Shown: one piece after another, positions 53,488 to 62,890 of the stretch
Layout: each line of letters starts with the position of its first letter
How positions within the stretch are numbered: the first letter of the stretch is position 1
Source: CAYZED01 sp964477445
GTDB taxonomy: Bacteria; Bacillota; Clostridia; Lutisporales; Lutisporaceae
DNA: 64,000 nt
Direction: 5' to 3'
Assembly (NCBI GenBank): GCA_964477445.1
Contig: CAYZED010000002.1
Span: 1 to 64,000 of the forward strand
Notes under the pieces: model-generated
The model's input: only the letters and a program-made list of their open reading frames with translations
What the model was told of the DNA's origin: nothing
Database searches by the model: none
Position numbers and translations under genes: made by a program

Positions 53488-54507
53488 ATGAGCAAAACAA
53501 ATAGAAAAATAACACTAATCCCAGGCGACGGAATCGGACCCGAAGTAGCTTTTGCTACAAAAAAAGTAATTGATGCTACCTCCGTTGGCATCGAATGGGA
53601 AACTGTTAATGCTGGATTAGATGTTTTGGAAAACACTGGCGAACTTGTGCCTGATGTAGTTTTTAAAAGCCTTGAAAAAAATATGGTTTGTTTAAAAGGG
53701 CCAATAACCACCCCCGTCGGGAAAGGATTCCGAAGCATAAATGTAATGTTAAGAAAAAAATATGATTTATTTTCAAATATTAGGCCAGTCAAGTCAATTA
53801 ACGGTATAGAAACTCGTTATAAAAATGTTGACTTAGTCATATTCAGAGAAAACACAGAAGATATATATATTGGGTTAGAAGAACTTGTATCCCCAGGTCA
53901 TGCTGTGGCTACAAAAGTAATTACCGAGAAATCTTCAAATCGAATAGTTCGCAGTGCGTTCGAATACGCAGTAAAGAATAATAGAAAAAAAATAACTATA
54001 GTTCACAAAGCAAACATTTTAAAGATTACTGACGGACTTTTTCTGGATTGCGCAAAGAATATTGCAAAAGAATTTCCTCAAATCGCCTTTGAAGATGTAA
54101 TAATCGATAATATGTGTATGCAACTGGTCACTGTACCAGAGAAATTCGATGTAATTGTAACCATGAATTTATACGGTGATATAATTTCTGATTTATGCGC
54201 TGGTTTAATCGGCGGACTTGGAATTGTCCCAGGTGCAAATATTGGTGATAATATGGCGATCTTCGAGGCAGTCCATGGAAGCGCACCAGATATTACCGGA
54301 AAAAATATCGCAAACCCCACCGCTATGATGCTTTCCGGAGCTATGATGCTTGACTATATTGACGAAACAGAAGCTGCCGCGAGACTAAGACACGCACTCT
54401 ACACTGTCATTTCTGAAGCAAAATTTACTACTGCTGATATTGGCGGAAAAAGCACAACAGAAGAATTTACTAATGAAATAATTAGAAATTTGAAATCACT
54501 AAAATAA
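53488..54507 (+). CDS. icd: Isocitrate dehydrogenase, NAD-type
   Basis: 339 residues. LIPGDGIGPEVA, KGPITTPVGKGFRSINVMLRK (in part), FRENTEDIYIGLE and DIISDLCAGLIGGLG are typical of the beta-decarboxylating dehydrogenases. The coenzyme loop reads HGSAPDITGKNIANPTA; Asp at the position where NADP enzymes carry Lys (HGTAPKYAG) predicts NAD use. It produces 2-oxoglutarate, mainly for glutamate synthesis in an anaerobe. ATG start behind AAGGA. Confidence 0.9.
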   Translation: MSKTNRKITLIPGDGIGPEVAFATKKVIDATSVGIEWETVNAGLDVLENTGELVPDVVFKSLEKNMVCLKGPITTPVGKGFRSINVMLRKKYDLFSNIRPVKSINGIETRYKNVDLVIFRENTEDIYIGLEELVSPGHAVATKVITEKSSNRIVRSAFEYAVKNNRKKITIVHKANILKITDGLFLDCAKNIAKEFPQIAFEDVIIDNMCMQLVTVPEKFDVIVTMNLYGDIISDLCAGLIGGLGIVPGANIGDNMAIFEAVHGSAPDITGKNIANPTAMMLSGAMMLDYIDETEAAARLRHALYTVISEAKFTTADIGGKSTTEEFTNEIIRNLKSLK

Positions 54508-54554
54508 GGATAATTTATCTATAGAAAAAGTTTTAAAAAAGGGAGAAAATATAA

Positions 54555-55892
54555 ATGGAATATTTTAAAGAACTAGTTTTAAAAGCGGAAAAAAACAATC
54601 ACATAAAATCTAATTTTTATGATTCGTACAACGTTAAAAGAGGCTTAAGAAATAAAAACGGAACAGGTGTATTGGTCGGTTTAACCGAGGTCGGTCAGGT
54701 TGTTGGCTACACAATGGATGGCGATACAAAAATTCCTTGTGAAGGGGAGCTATTTTATCGCGGAATAAATATCAAAGATATTGTTAAAGGATTTATGAAT
54801 GATGAAAGAAAAGGTTTCGAAGAAACAGCATATTTGTTACTTTTTGGAGAGTTACCGACCTCCTCAGAATTAGAACAATTTGGTGATTTGCTTGATAAAT
54901 ATCGTGCTCTACCAAGCGATTTTACTGAAAATATGATTTTGAAAATGCCATGCAAAAATATCATGAATCTAATTCAGAGAAGCATATTAGTTCTTTATTC
55001 TGAAGATGAAAATGCAGATGACACTTCCACTGAAAACGTTCTTATGCAGAGTATTAAGCTAATTGCTAGAATGCCAACAATTGTTTCTTACGGTTACCAG
55101 GCAAAAGCTCATTACTTCAATAATGAAAGTTTATATTTACATAAGCCAAAATTCGGAATAGGAACTGCAGAGAACATTCTACATATGATTAGGAAAGACT
55201 GCGAGTATACCAATGTAGAAGCTGAAGCTCTCGATCTAGCTCTAGCAATACATGCAGATCACGGCGGTGGTGATAACTCATCATTTACGACTCATGTAGT
55301 CTCTTCTACCGATACCGATACATACTCCACTCTTTCTGCTGCCGTTGGTGCGCTAAAAGGCCCAAAGCACGGTGGTGCAAACATTATGGTATGTGAAATG
55401 GTTGATGATATAAAAAAGAACCTCACTGACTTCCAAGATAAAGTGAAACTAAAAAAATATTTAGAAAAAATCCTTAACAAAGAAGCATTTGATAAAAAAG
55501 GGTTAATATACGGAATGGGACACGCTGTTTATACCATATCGGACCCACGAACTGGAATTCTAAAAGATAAAGCTAAAGAATTAGCTTCTGAAAAAAACGC
55601 TTTAGGCGACTTTACACTTTATGAGAACATCGAGAAGCTAACTATAGAACTTTTCAAAGAAAGAAAAGGAAACAATGCCGAAATTTGTGCAAATGTCGAC
55701 TTATACTCTGGTTTGGTTTATAAATTATTGGAAATCTCGCCTGAGCTTTACACCCCCATTTTCGCGGTCTCCAGGATTGCTGGTTGGAGCGCACACAGAA
55801 TCGAGCAGATTCTGAGCGATCCTAAAATAATAAGGCCCGCTTATAAATGTATTATTCCAGAGAGAGAGTATACAAAATTAAGTGAAAGATAA
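54555..55892 (+). CDS. gltA: Citrate synthase
   Basis: 445 residues, with an N-terminal extension of about 70 residues before the usual core. GELFYRGINIKDI, AIHADHGGGDNSSFTTHVV, KGPKHGGAN and YGMGHAVYT carry the catalytic His residues. It condenses acetyl-CoA and oxaloacetate; 2-methylcitrate synthase is a related alternative, but the aconitase and isocitrate dehydrogenase partners favour citrate. ATG start behind GGGAGAA. Last gene of the operon. Confidence 0.92.
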   Translation: MEYFKELVLKAEKNNHIKSNFYDSYNVKRGLRNKNGTGVLVGLTEVGQVVGYTMDGDTKIPCEGELFYRGINIKDIVKGFMNDERKGFEETAYLLLFGELPTSSELEQFGDLLDKYRALPSDFTENMILKMPCKNIMNLIQRSILVLYSEDENADDTSTENVLMQSIKLIARMPTIVSYGYQAKAHYFNNESLYLHKPKFGIGTAENILHMIRKDCEYTNVEAEALDLALAIHADHGGGDNSSFTTHVVSSTDTDTYSTLSAAVGALKGPKHGGANIMVCEMVDDIKKNLTDFQDKVKLKKYLEKILNKEAFDKKGLIYGMGHAVYTISDPRTGILKDKAKELASEKNALGDFTLYENIEKLTIELFKERKGNNAEICANVDLYSGLVYKLLEISPELYTPIFAVSRIAGWSAHRIEQILSDPKIIRPAYKCIIPEREYTKLSER

Positions 55893-55905
55893 AGAACAAG
55901 GCGGC

Positions 55906-55930
55906 TTCGAAAAAAGTTTGTTTCCTATAT
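55906..55930 (-). repeat. Possible remnant of the dispersed repeat
   Basis: Minus-strand TATAGGAAACAAACTTTTTT matches the left end of copy 2 with one base missing; the rest of the repeat is absent. It is located after citrate synthase, again at a gene end. Confidence 0.5.
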
Positions 55931-55933
55931 GCC

Positions 55934-55964
55934 AAGAACACTAGCAGTTTCTGCTAGTGTTCTT
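55934..55964. terminator. Hairpin between convergent genes
   Basis: A perfect 14-bp stem (55934-55947 with 55951-55964) with a TTT loop lies between citrate synthase (plus) and a membrane-protein gene (minus). A clear T-run is missing on both sides, so it may be a weak bidirectional terminator. Confidence 0.65.
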
Positions 55965-55996
55965 AATTTCTTCGCAATTATTTCTGTTAAAATTTA

Positions 55997-56695
55997 TTAT
56001 TTTTTGCCTTTAGCTGTTTTTAATGCTGCTTTTTTCATAGCACTTAACTTCGCTGCCGCTGTGAGAATACCAAAAGCTACAGAAAGTAACGCAGCCATTG
56101 CAACTCTCAATTCTGGTGCCAATAAGAAAGTAATTGTATGCATTGGAATCCAGAAGAAAGGAATAGTTTTTAATACTATAAAGTCAATAAACGCTGGCCA
56201 ATCAACAGTCTTTAAAACAGTACTTACTTTTGCTTCCTTTAGCGATTTTGTTACAGCAATATCAACGAAAGTATCTGTAAATTTATGCATTGCCATCATT
56301 CCTGGAGCAAACATAAGATTCATACATGTGCTTGCAAATAATGCAAATAGGAAAGTCGATCCTGCTCCTGGCAAGAATCCAACATTCATAGTTTCTTGAA
56401 CACCTGTTGCAAATACTTTGAAAGCAAGTGTAATTATCATTCCATAGAATCCCCAAAGAAGTGCTTTATAGAAGAATCCGATAGTTTTTTTCCATTCTTT
56501 GGTTGCTATTCTGTTAGCTAAAAGTTCTCCCATAGATGCTAATACAAAGAATTTTATGAATCCTAAAACATAAGGATATGCTTTGTTTAATTCAATATAT
56601 GTCTTTGATGTAAGAGGTGAAACCATTAATCCAACAGCCAAAGCGAGTACTGCTAACCAAACTAAATCACCAATCCTAAAAATACCTTTTTTCAT
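55997..56695 (-). CDS. Integral membrane protein, possibly Mpv17/PMP22-like
   Basis: 232 residues with about five to six hydrophobic segments and a Lys/Ala-rich C-terminal tail. The C-terminal segment DWPAFIDFIVLKTIPFFWIP followed by LAPELRVAMAALLSVAFG is reminiscent of the Mpv17/PMP22 signature (WP-x-NF-x-P-x-R). That likeness is from memory and moderate. Function is unknown. Its stop is 33 bases from a strong hairpin. It lies downstream of butyrate kinase on the same strand, 70 bases away. Confidence 0.55.
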   Translation of the reverse strand: MKKGIFRIGDLVWLAVLALAVGLMVSPLTSKTYIELNKAYPYVLGFIKFFVLASMGELLANRIATKEWKKTIGFFYKALLWGFYGMIITLAFKVFATGVQETMNVGFLPGAGSTFLFALFASTCMNLMFAPGMMAMHKFTDTFVDIAVTKSLKEAKVSTVLKTVDWPAFIDFIVLKTIPFFWIPMHTITFLLAPELRVAMAALLSVAFGILTAAAKLSAMKKAALKTAKGKK

Positions 56696-56765
56696 TTTTT
56701 CATTACCTTTTCATTTTATAAATATTTATATAGCCCTAATTATTTCTGTATTACAATGGTATTCT

Positions 56766-57854
56766 TTATTTTTTTATTTTCAGTGATTTAAGTGTTTCTT
56801 CTCCTCTTAATACTCTCAATCCGCCTAAAGCCAACGATTCAAGCTCGTTTTCTCCCGGAACAATTACTACTGGAGCTATGAACTCAACTCTTTCCTTTAT
56901 CCAATCAGTAACCATTTTGCCATGTGCAATTCCACCAGTTATGATTATCCTACTCACTTCACCTTTTAATACAGTCGCTAATTCTCCAATCCCTTTAGCT
57001 ATTTGGTAAGCCATAGCATAAAAAATCTTCTCAGCTTCTTTATCTCCAGCAATAATTCTTTTTTCAACTTCAAGTGCACTTCCAGTTCCTAAATATGAAA
57101 TCAATCCACCACGACCTCTAATTTTTCTTTGCATAGTGGTTTTGTCATACTTCCCAGAGTAACACATATTTATAAGCTTTCTAATTGGCACCCTTCCAGC
57201 TCTCTCAGGTGAAAATGGCCCTTCATCGTCGCTTACTATATCTACCATTCTTCCTTTTTTATGAACGCTAATCGTAATTCCACCGCCAAGATGTGCAACT
57301 ATGAAGTTTTCCTTCGAGTAATCAGAACCAATATCTTTTGCAACTTTTCTTGCAACTGCCTTTGAATTAAGTGCATGGCTTAAACTATCTCTTTCAAGAT
57401 CTGCTAAACCTGAAATTCTCGCTACATCTTCAAATTCGTCAGTCGATACTCCATCATAAATCATAACAGGAATATTTAATTCTGTCGCAATTTCGAATCC
57501 TATCATAGCTGCTAAATTTGATGCATGTTCTGGTAATGTATCTGATTTCAATAAATCAAACATATCTTGGTCAACTTTGTAAGCTCCAGCTTCTATAGGA
57601 GGTAATGCCCCACCTCTAGCTACAATTCCTGACAGTGATTCAGGCTCTACACCATTAGATTTTAAGTAATCAACAATAGCTTCTTTTCTGAAGTGATATT
57701 GATCGACAACCTTATTAAAATGCTCTAAATCAGTAGCTGAGTGTTCAATATTCTTTGAAAAAAGCTCTTTTTCATCTAAATAAACGCCTATCTTTGTGCT
57801 TGTTGAACCCGGGTTAATAACTAAGATTTTCTTTTCTGTATTTTTGTTTTCCAT
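56766..57854 (-). CDS. buk: Butyrate kinase
   Basis: 362 residues. ILVINPGSTSTKIGVYLDEKELF at the N-terminus, ARGGALPPIEAGAY, VAHLGGGITISVHKKGRMVD and GGIAHGKMVTDWI are the acetokinase-family blocks in their butyrate kinase form. It makes ATP and butyrate from butyryl phosphate, or acts on branched acyl phosphates. The phosphotransbutyrylase gene (ptb), a usual neighbour, is absent. ATG start behind AAGGAGG. Confidence 0.92.
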   Translation of the reverse strand: MENKNTEKKILVINPGSTSTKIGVYLDEKELFSKNIEHSATDLEHFNKVVDQYHFRKEAIVDYLKSNGVEPESLSGIVARGGALPPIEAGAYKVDQDMFDLLKSDTLPEHASNLAAMIGFEIATELNIPVMIYDGVSTDEFEDVARISGLADLERDSLSHALNSKAVARKVAKDIGSDYSKENFIVAHLGGGITISVHKKGRMVDIVSDDEGPFSPERAGRVPIRKLINMCYSGKYDKTTMQRKIRGRGGLISYLGTGSALEVEKRIIAGDKEAEKIFYAMAYQIAKGIGELATVLKGEVSRIIITGGIAHGKMVTDWIKERVEFIAPVVIVPGENELESLALGGLRVLRGEETLKSLKIKK

Positions 57855-57905
57855 TAACTTTCCTCCTTAATTAATTCAAAATCATTTAAAACTTAAAACA
57901 CACAT

Positions 57906-57934
57906 ATTATAACTCAAAATGCGCAATGCATCAA
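57906..57934 (-). promoter_or_regulatory. Promoter of buk
   Basis: Minus-strand TTGATG (57929-57934), 17-base spacer, TATAAT (57906-57911), 51 bases before the buk start. Confidence 0.7.
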
Positions 57935-57976
57935 GAAAAATGATTCTAATGATCATTTCCTTTTCCTCCGTGTTTT

Positions 57977-58669
57977 TTAAATGTATTTTCTTTGGAACAA
58001 ATCAATCCCTATTATATTTAAACTTGAAAAATCTTCTTTTTTTATTTCAATCTTGTTATTGTAAGTTAATATTGAAACTCTATCTTTATATAAACCTAAT
58101 AATTCGTAAGTTATCTTAAGTCCTTCAATAACGTCAATTGCATTTGTCACAGTACCAAAATTCGGATTTGCTATAACTCTAAATTCCGTTTCTCCAAGCG
58201 CCTCAGTTATCGACTTTATTTCTGAAGTTGCCGCGATTTCACTATCAAAAAAAGGTCTATAGCAATTAATAACGAGAAATACAATGGCATTTTCTGATTT
58301 TATGTGTTCTTCCAAATGTGCCAACATACGGGACCCTTTTTCATTGCCACCTGCATCAATTATTGAATAAGTTTCTGTGTCTAAAAGTGTTTCCTTCAGA
58401 CCATGAGGCACAACCATCGAATCAAGAAATTCAACTGGTTGATGAAAGATTACCCCTGATTCAATCATGTCTTTTTTTATATCCCTTGCTCTAAAGGCAC
58501 TTTTTGTTTGATCAACATCAAAAAAATGAACTGGCAAATCTTGATCACGCGATAAATTTATTGCAAAGTTTGTAGCAATTTCTGTTTTTCCGCTCCCGGC
58601 ACCACCTATAAAAATAAATTTCTTTTTGTTTTTAACTAAATTTTGAATTATGTTCAACTGTTCTTCCAC
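57977..58669 (-). CDS. P-loop ATPase/GTPase of unknown function
   Basis: 230 residues. Walker A FIGGAGSGKTEIATNFA near residue 20, FFDVDQTKSAFRARDI that may be a switch-like region, and IIDAGGNEKGSRMLAHL resembling a Walker B or switch II segment. Overall it resembles the deviant-Walker SIMIBI-type NTPases, but I do not recognise a family. GTG start at 58669; a TTG four codons later is better spaced from AAGGGTGG. It follows an M29 peptidase gene and precedes buk. Confidence 0.7.
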   Translation of the reverse strand: MEEQLNIIQNLVKNKKKFIFIGGAGSGKTEIATNFAINLSRDQDLPVHFFDVDQTKSAFRARDIKKDMIESGVIFHQPVEFLDSMVVPHGLKETLLDTETYSIIDAGGNEKGSRMLAHLEEHIKSENAIVFLVINCYRPFFDSEIAATSEIKSITEALGETEFRVIANPNFGTVTNAIDVIEGLKITYELLGLYKDRVSILTYNNKIEIKKEDFSSLNIIGIDLFQRKYI

Positions 58670-58709
58670 CCTTATTTCGTCTTAATTTATTGCTTAATAT
58701 ACGTTTGAA

Positions 58710-59819
58710 TTATTCGACATAACTTTCTGGGTTTAATGCCTTCAAATTTTCTAGAACAAACAATCCATCTTTTTGGATAAGTACATCATCAAAATATATT
58801 TCGCCTCCGCCATGTGATGCCTTCATAATAAGTACTAAGTCCCAATGAATTATTGACTTATTCCCATTATCGGCCACATCATAAGCCTGCCCCGGAGTGA
58901 AATGTATGCTTCCTGAGATTTTTTCATCAAAAAGTATATCATCCACACAATTAATTATAAAGGGATTTACTCCAATTGCGAATTCTCCAATATAGCGAGC
59001 GCCATCATCTGAGTTTAAAATATCTTCAAGCTTGCTCGGATTATTTGAAGAAGATTTAATAATTTTCCCATCTTTGAACTCGAACGATACATCCGTAAAA
59101 GTAATGCCTTTATATGTTGAAGTTGAATTATACTTAATATGCCCATTTACAGATTCTTTTATTGGGGCAGTGAATATTTCACCATCAGGCAGATTCTTCT
59201 TTCCAGCGCATGTAACAACGCTCATTCCCTTTATTGAAAAACTCAAATCAGTTCCTTCAGAAACAATTCTAACTTTATCGGTTTTCTGCATAAGAGTCTT
59301 AAGATTATCAAGGTTTTTCTCGAGTTTAGTATAATCCATATTGCATACCTTGTAGAAAAAATCTTCTAACCCTTGAAGACTTCTATTCATTTTCTGCGCC
59401 ATGCCATAGTTTGGTGTCTTTAAAACAACATATCGTAGTTTCAATCTTTCTTCTACAACTTTATTCATCTCGGAAAAATATAAACCCATCTTTTCATAAG
59501 GTATATCGCTAAACTCAGCTTTATTTTCTTGTGCTCCAACTATGATATACGCATCCATTTTTTTTACTAGTTCAACTTTATTCTCGAAAAAAACTTTCAA
59601 TTGATTTTTTTCGCAACCTATCATAAATTCTCTTAAAACCGAAATATCATTAAGTTCATAGAATGGAATAGCCCCAATTCTATATATCTGCTTTATGAGT
59701 TCTTTAAGAAGTTCTGTACCGCTCAGTCCAATTATTTCAATGAATACACGGTCATCTTTTTTTATTTCACATGAGTGATATAAAATATTCGATGCCAATT
59801 TTTCTATTTTATTATTCAA
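58710..59819 (-). CDS. Aminopeptidase, M29 family
   Basis: About 369 residues. PNYGMAQKMNRSLQGLEDFFYKVCNMDY (cited in part), LPDGEIFTAPI, and the C-terminal IHFTPGQAYD and HWDLVLIMK fit the M29 thermophilic aminopeptidase family with its C-terminal metal ligands. Cytosolic removal of N-terminal residues. Start TTG at 59819 behind AGAGGAG, giving an eight-base overlap with the CocE-like gene; a frame to 59879 would overlap by 68 bases. Part of a four-gene peptide hydrolase operon. Confidence 0.85.
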   Translation of the reverse strand: MNNKIEKLASNILYHSCEIKKDDRVFIEIIGLSGTELLKELIKQIYRIGAIPFYELNDISVLREFMIGCEKNQLKVFFENKVELVKKMDAYIIVGAQENKAEFSDIPYEKMGLYFSEMNKVVEERLKLRYVVLKTPNYGMAQKMNRSLQGLEDFFYKVCNMDYTKLEKNLDNLKTLMQKTDKVRIVSEGTDLSFSIKGMSVVTCAGKKNLPDGEIFTAPIKESVNGHIKYNSTSTYKGITFTDVSFEFKDGKIIKSSSNNPSKLEDILNSDDGARYIGEFAIGVNPFIINCVDDILFDEKISGSIHFTPGQAYDVADNGNKSIIHWDLVLIMKASHGGGEIYFDDVLIQKDGLFVLENLKALNPESYVE

Positions 59820-61926
59820 TTTTGACTCCTCTTTCTCCATAAAGCTTAACATATAATTTACTGCTATATCTTTTACCACAGTATATTTTCTGTGTAGCTT
59901 TTACGAATTCTATATCATTAGCTTGATCATTTCCTGTATTTGGATTTGGGAAGATTTCTCCATATTGAGATGAAGTGATTTCTAATTTTAATCCTTCTCC
60001 TTTTTTTACTAGGTGAGCAAAATAAGGAAAAGAAATGTCAAATCGATATATCCTTCCTGGTGATAAGAGTTCAGCTTCTTTAAAAGATTTCCTGTACTTT
60101 GCCCTTATTATTTGATCCGTAAGCCTTATTGACTTACCTTCTTCAGTTACCAATGTAATACGAGCAACCCAGTCAGTATCTAAGGCACTACTTGATGCAA
60201 AAAATACCAATTTCTGCGATCCAGCAACTATACAATCATCTTGAAATGTGCCAGTATAAAAAGATATTACATCTGCTCTTTTTTCAACTCCAGTGTAATC
60301 AACTGGGGCAAAAGGTTTTTTTGTTATTTGATCAAATAATTGTGGAGCAGGATTCATCGGATCATACTCATATTCAACATATGGAACAGGTTCATTTTTT
60401 CCTGCAACCTTGAATTTTTCTTCCATAATATAAGAAATCTCTAGCTCAGATTTGTTAAGATAGAAAATTCTCAATTTGCTTTTTTCGGGTGGCCATCGTT
60501 TAGAAGTTTTCCATTTATTTAAACCTTCAACATAGTATTCTGCTTTTTCTGTTTCAACATCATTATTTATGTTTTTTAGAAAACGGTCAAACCACTTAAG
60601 ATATAATATATCCATGTTGTATATAACTGCGTTGTCACCCAACTCAAGCTCACCAGTATGCCTTCTAGCATTATAGTGGTGTTCCCAAGGTCCTATAATT
60701 AGTCGTTGATTTTTTCTTTTATTTTTCTTATTCATTTCCCATATTTGAGTCGTCCCATTTAAATCACCATCATGCCAACCACTAATAACGAGTGCTGGAA
60801 CATCAATATTCTTCGAAAAAGCTTCAAAATCCATTTCCTCCCAAAACTCATCGTAGTTTGGATGTTCCATATATTTCTCCCAGAAAGGAATTTTAAATCC
60901 TGTAACGCTTTCAGGAATGTTCCTAATTGGTCTAATCTTAAATTTTTCTTCCCAATTGACATCATCATATTTCATTGTCATAGATTTTTCGGACATCATA
61001 ACATTCCAGTCCATTACACTCATATGATATGCTCCGCCTCTTCGATCGAGATCAACAAAGTTAGAACCCGCCGCAACCATGCTAACTATCGCCTTAAGGT
61101 TTTTGTTTCCACTAGCCGCCGCTGCCCATTGAACAAAACCACTGTAAGAACCTCCAATCATACCAATATTGGCGTCACTCCAGCTTTGCTCAGCAATCCA
61201 GTTTAAAGTGTCATTCCCATCTGTTTTTTCATAATAGGCGGCAATAAACTCTCCTTCTGATTCCTCTCGGCCTCTGACATCCTGAAGTACAACTGCATAA
61301 CCACGTTCAGCATATAGGGACTCTCTTTTTTCAAATTTTTTTCTTCCATATGGCGTTCTTATTAAGATTGCTGGTAGTCTTTCCTCATCTCGATAATCAG
61401 CTGGTATCCAAACGTCCGTAGCTAATTTGGTTCCATCTTTCATTTCTACCATATAGCTTCCTTTTAGAATTCTACCTCTACCAGAAGGTGATAATTTTTC
61501 GTCAGTCCATTCAACAATTGGCGAAAACTCTTCATATCCTTTTTTCACTAGGTATTCTGACCCATTGCCGTTAGTTCCAACAAATCCGAAAATTTCTTTA
61601 TTTAGCGATAGAATATCGACTATCCCCGGTTCAAATTTTCTTTGTTTCCATATATAAATATCCCCCTGCAAAGTTTTTCTATACAGAGATTTTCTATATA
61701 GAACATTTTCTTCGTCAAGGATTACATCGTTATTAAAACCATTGCTTTCAAGTTGAGCAATTATTTTCAAATATCTTTCTGGATTGACTAATCCAGAATT
61801 AAGTTCATTGTTATATTTCACTTTATTCTCAGTATTTATTATAAAAATATCATTTTTATCCACTGCTAAAGTAGCAATAATTATACCTCTTTGGTAATAA
61901 AGCCATTCTTCATATAAGTACTTCAT
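59812..61926 (-). CDS. CocE/NonD-family hydrolase with N-terminal extension
   Basis: 704 residues. The core (from about 150) starts MVEMKDGTKLATDVWIPADY, has the nucleophile elbow GGSYSGFVQWAAA and the catalytic His region GPWEHHYNARR, and ends in a jelly-roll domain (RIYRFDISFPYFAHLV). This is the X-Pro dipeptidyl-peptidase/cocaine esterase group, which cleaves acyl or peptide bonds. The first about 150 residues are an extra module of unknown type (a segment YLKIIAQLESNGFNNDV may be repeated-fold). ATG start behind CTGGAGA, overlapping the M19 gene by 17 bases. Confidence 0.85.
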   Translation of the reverse strand: MKYLYEEWLYYQRGIIIATLAVDKNDIFIINTENKVKYNNELNSGLVNPERYLKIIAQLESNGFNNDVILDEENVLYRKSLYRKTLQGDIYIWKQRKFEPGIVDILSLNKEIFGFVGTNGNGSEYLVKKGYEEFSPIVEWTDEKLSPSGRGRILKGSYMVEMKDGTKLATDVWIPADYRDEERLPAILIRTPYGRKKFEKRESLYAERGYAVVLQDVRGREESEGEFIAAYYEKTDGNDTLNWIAEQSWSDANIGMIGGSYSGFVQWAAAASGNKNLKAIVSMVAAGSNFVDLDRRGGAYHMSVMDWNVMMSEKSMTMKYDDVNWEEKFKIRPIRNIPESVTGFKIPFWEKYMEHPNYDEFWEEMDFEAFSKNIDVPALVISGWHDGDLNGTTQIWEMNKKNKRKNQRLIIGPWEHHYNARRHTGELELGDNAVIYNMDILYLKWFDRFLKNINNDVETEKAEYYVEGLNKWKTSKRWPPEKSKLRIFYLNKSELEISYIMEEKFKVAGKNEPVPYVEYEYDPMNPAPQLFDQITKKPFAPVDYTGVEKRADVISFYTGTFQDDCIVAGSQKLVFFASSSALDTDWVARITLVTEEGKSIRLTDQIIRAKYRKSFKEAELLSPGRIYRFDISFPYFAHLVKKGEGLKLEITSSQYGEIFPNPNTGNDQANDIEFVKATQKIYCGKRYSSKLYVKLYGERGVKIE

Positions 61927-62890
61927 ACACTCGTCTCCAGTTCATCCCTAGAATATTTTTTATGTCTTCTTCTTTATATTTTTTTTCTATCATTATATTA
62001 ATTAATTTTGTTATTTCCGAGTGTTCGAAACAGGCCCCACCACAATTTTTGTATTCATCATTAATATACCCACCTTCAGCAGCACCATCTAATTTATTGA
62101 AAAATGCCTCAGGCGACACCGTATAATTAGAACCAAATCCTACATGTTCTGAACCAACTAATTCACATATATAATCTATCATTCCAAACATTTCTATGGC
62201 ACTTGGTTTCGGATTCCCTATATAACCACCTAAAAAAGTAAGTCCAATTACTCCCCCCGTTTTAGCACATGCTTTTATCTGATCATCTTTTATGTTCCTA
62301 GTATTCTTGCATATTGAAAAAGGATTTACATGTGAAAAAATAAATGGTTTTTCTGAGAGTTCCATTGCCTCCATTGTCGTCTTATACGAACCAAGTGTCC
62401 CATCTAAAAGTATCTTTTCTGAATTCATCATCTTTACAAATTTTCTGCCAGCAATACTAAGACCAGTATTTGTATATTCATAACAACTATCGCCATAGGT
62501 ATTTCTTCCTGCTGATAGCAATATATGTGTTACTCCAAATCTTTTAAATATTTCGACATCAGTTTCTGGGTTTTCTATCATCCCTGCATCAGCTAAGCTA
62601 AAAGTTAATCCAAGTTTGTTTTCTTTCTTTGCTCTTAGAATATCGTCATAATTTTTAACCAAAATATATTTATCGTCTTCCGCTTCAAAGTGCTTCAATG
62701 TTTCCATCAAGCAAATGAGATTTGATCTAAATCCTAACACTCTAGCATTTATTTTAATCGATGCCAATGTAACTCCTGAAATACGAACTCTCTCAAGAGA
62801 TTCCAACTTATTCGGAATCATTTCCGCCCAAACAATCGAATTGTCCCAAATTATCGAGTCTTTGTATATATTTAAAGCGATATCTTTCAT
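61910..62890 (-). CDS. M19 (membrane dipeptidase) family protein with altered metal site
   Basis: 326 residues. VTHILLSAGRN, PFIFSHVNPF, IKDDQIKACAKTGGVIGLTFLGG (in part), CELVGSEHVGFGSNY and the ending ILGMNWRRVYEVL follow the renal dipeptidase fold. The usual HxD near the N-terminus (DGHND) reads WDNSIVW, and the bridging Glu region (EG) reads LADAG, so the standard two-metal site looks incomplete. It could be a divergent hydrolase or inactive. ATG immediately after the M20 gene stop. Confidence 0.8.
   Translation of the reverse strand: MKDIALNIYKDSIIWDNSIVWAEMIPNKLESLERVRISGVTLASIKINARVLGFRSNLICLMETLKHFEAEDDKYILVKNYDDILRAKKENKLGLTFSLADAGMIENPETDVEIFKRFGVTHILLSAGRNTYGDSCYEYTNTGLSIAGRKFVKMMNSEKILLDGTLGSYKTTMEAMELSEKPFIFSHVNPFSICKNTRNIKDDQIKACAKTGGVIGLTFLGGYIGNPKPSAIEMFGMIDYICELVGSEHVGFGSNYTVSPEAFFNKLDGAAEGGYINDEYKNCGGACFEHSEITKLINIMIEKKYKEEDIKNILGMNWRRVYEVLI

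Noticed and set aside
57882..57956. A 24-residue frame with a good GGAGG site upstream of buk (MIIRIIFLDALRILSYNM...)
   Set aside because: It overlaps the predicted buk promoter hexamers; without transcripts starting upstream it is more likely chance.
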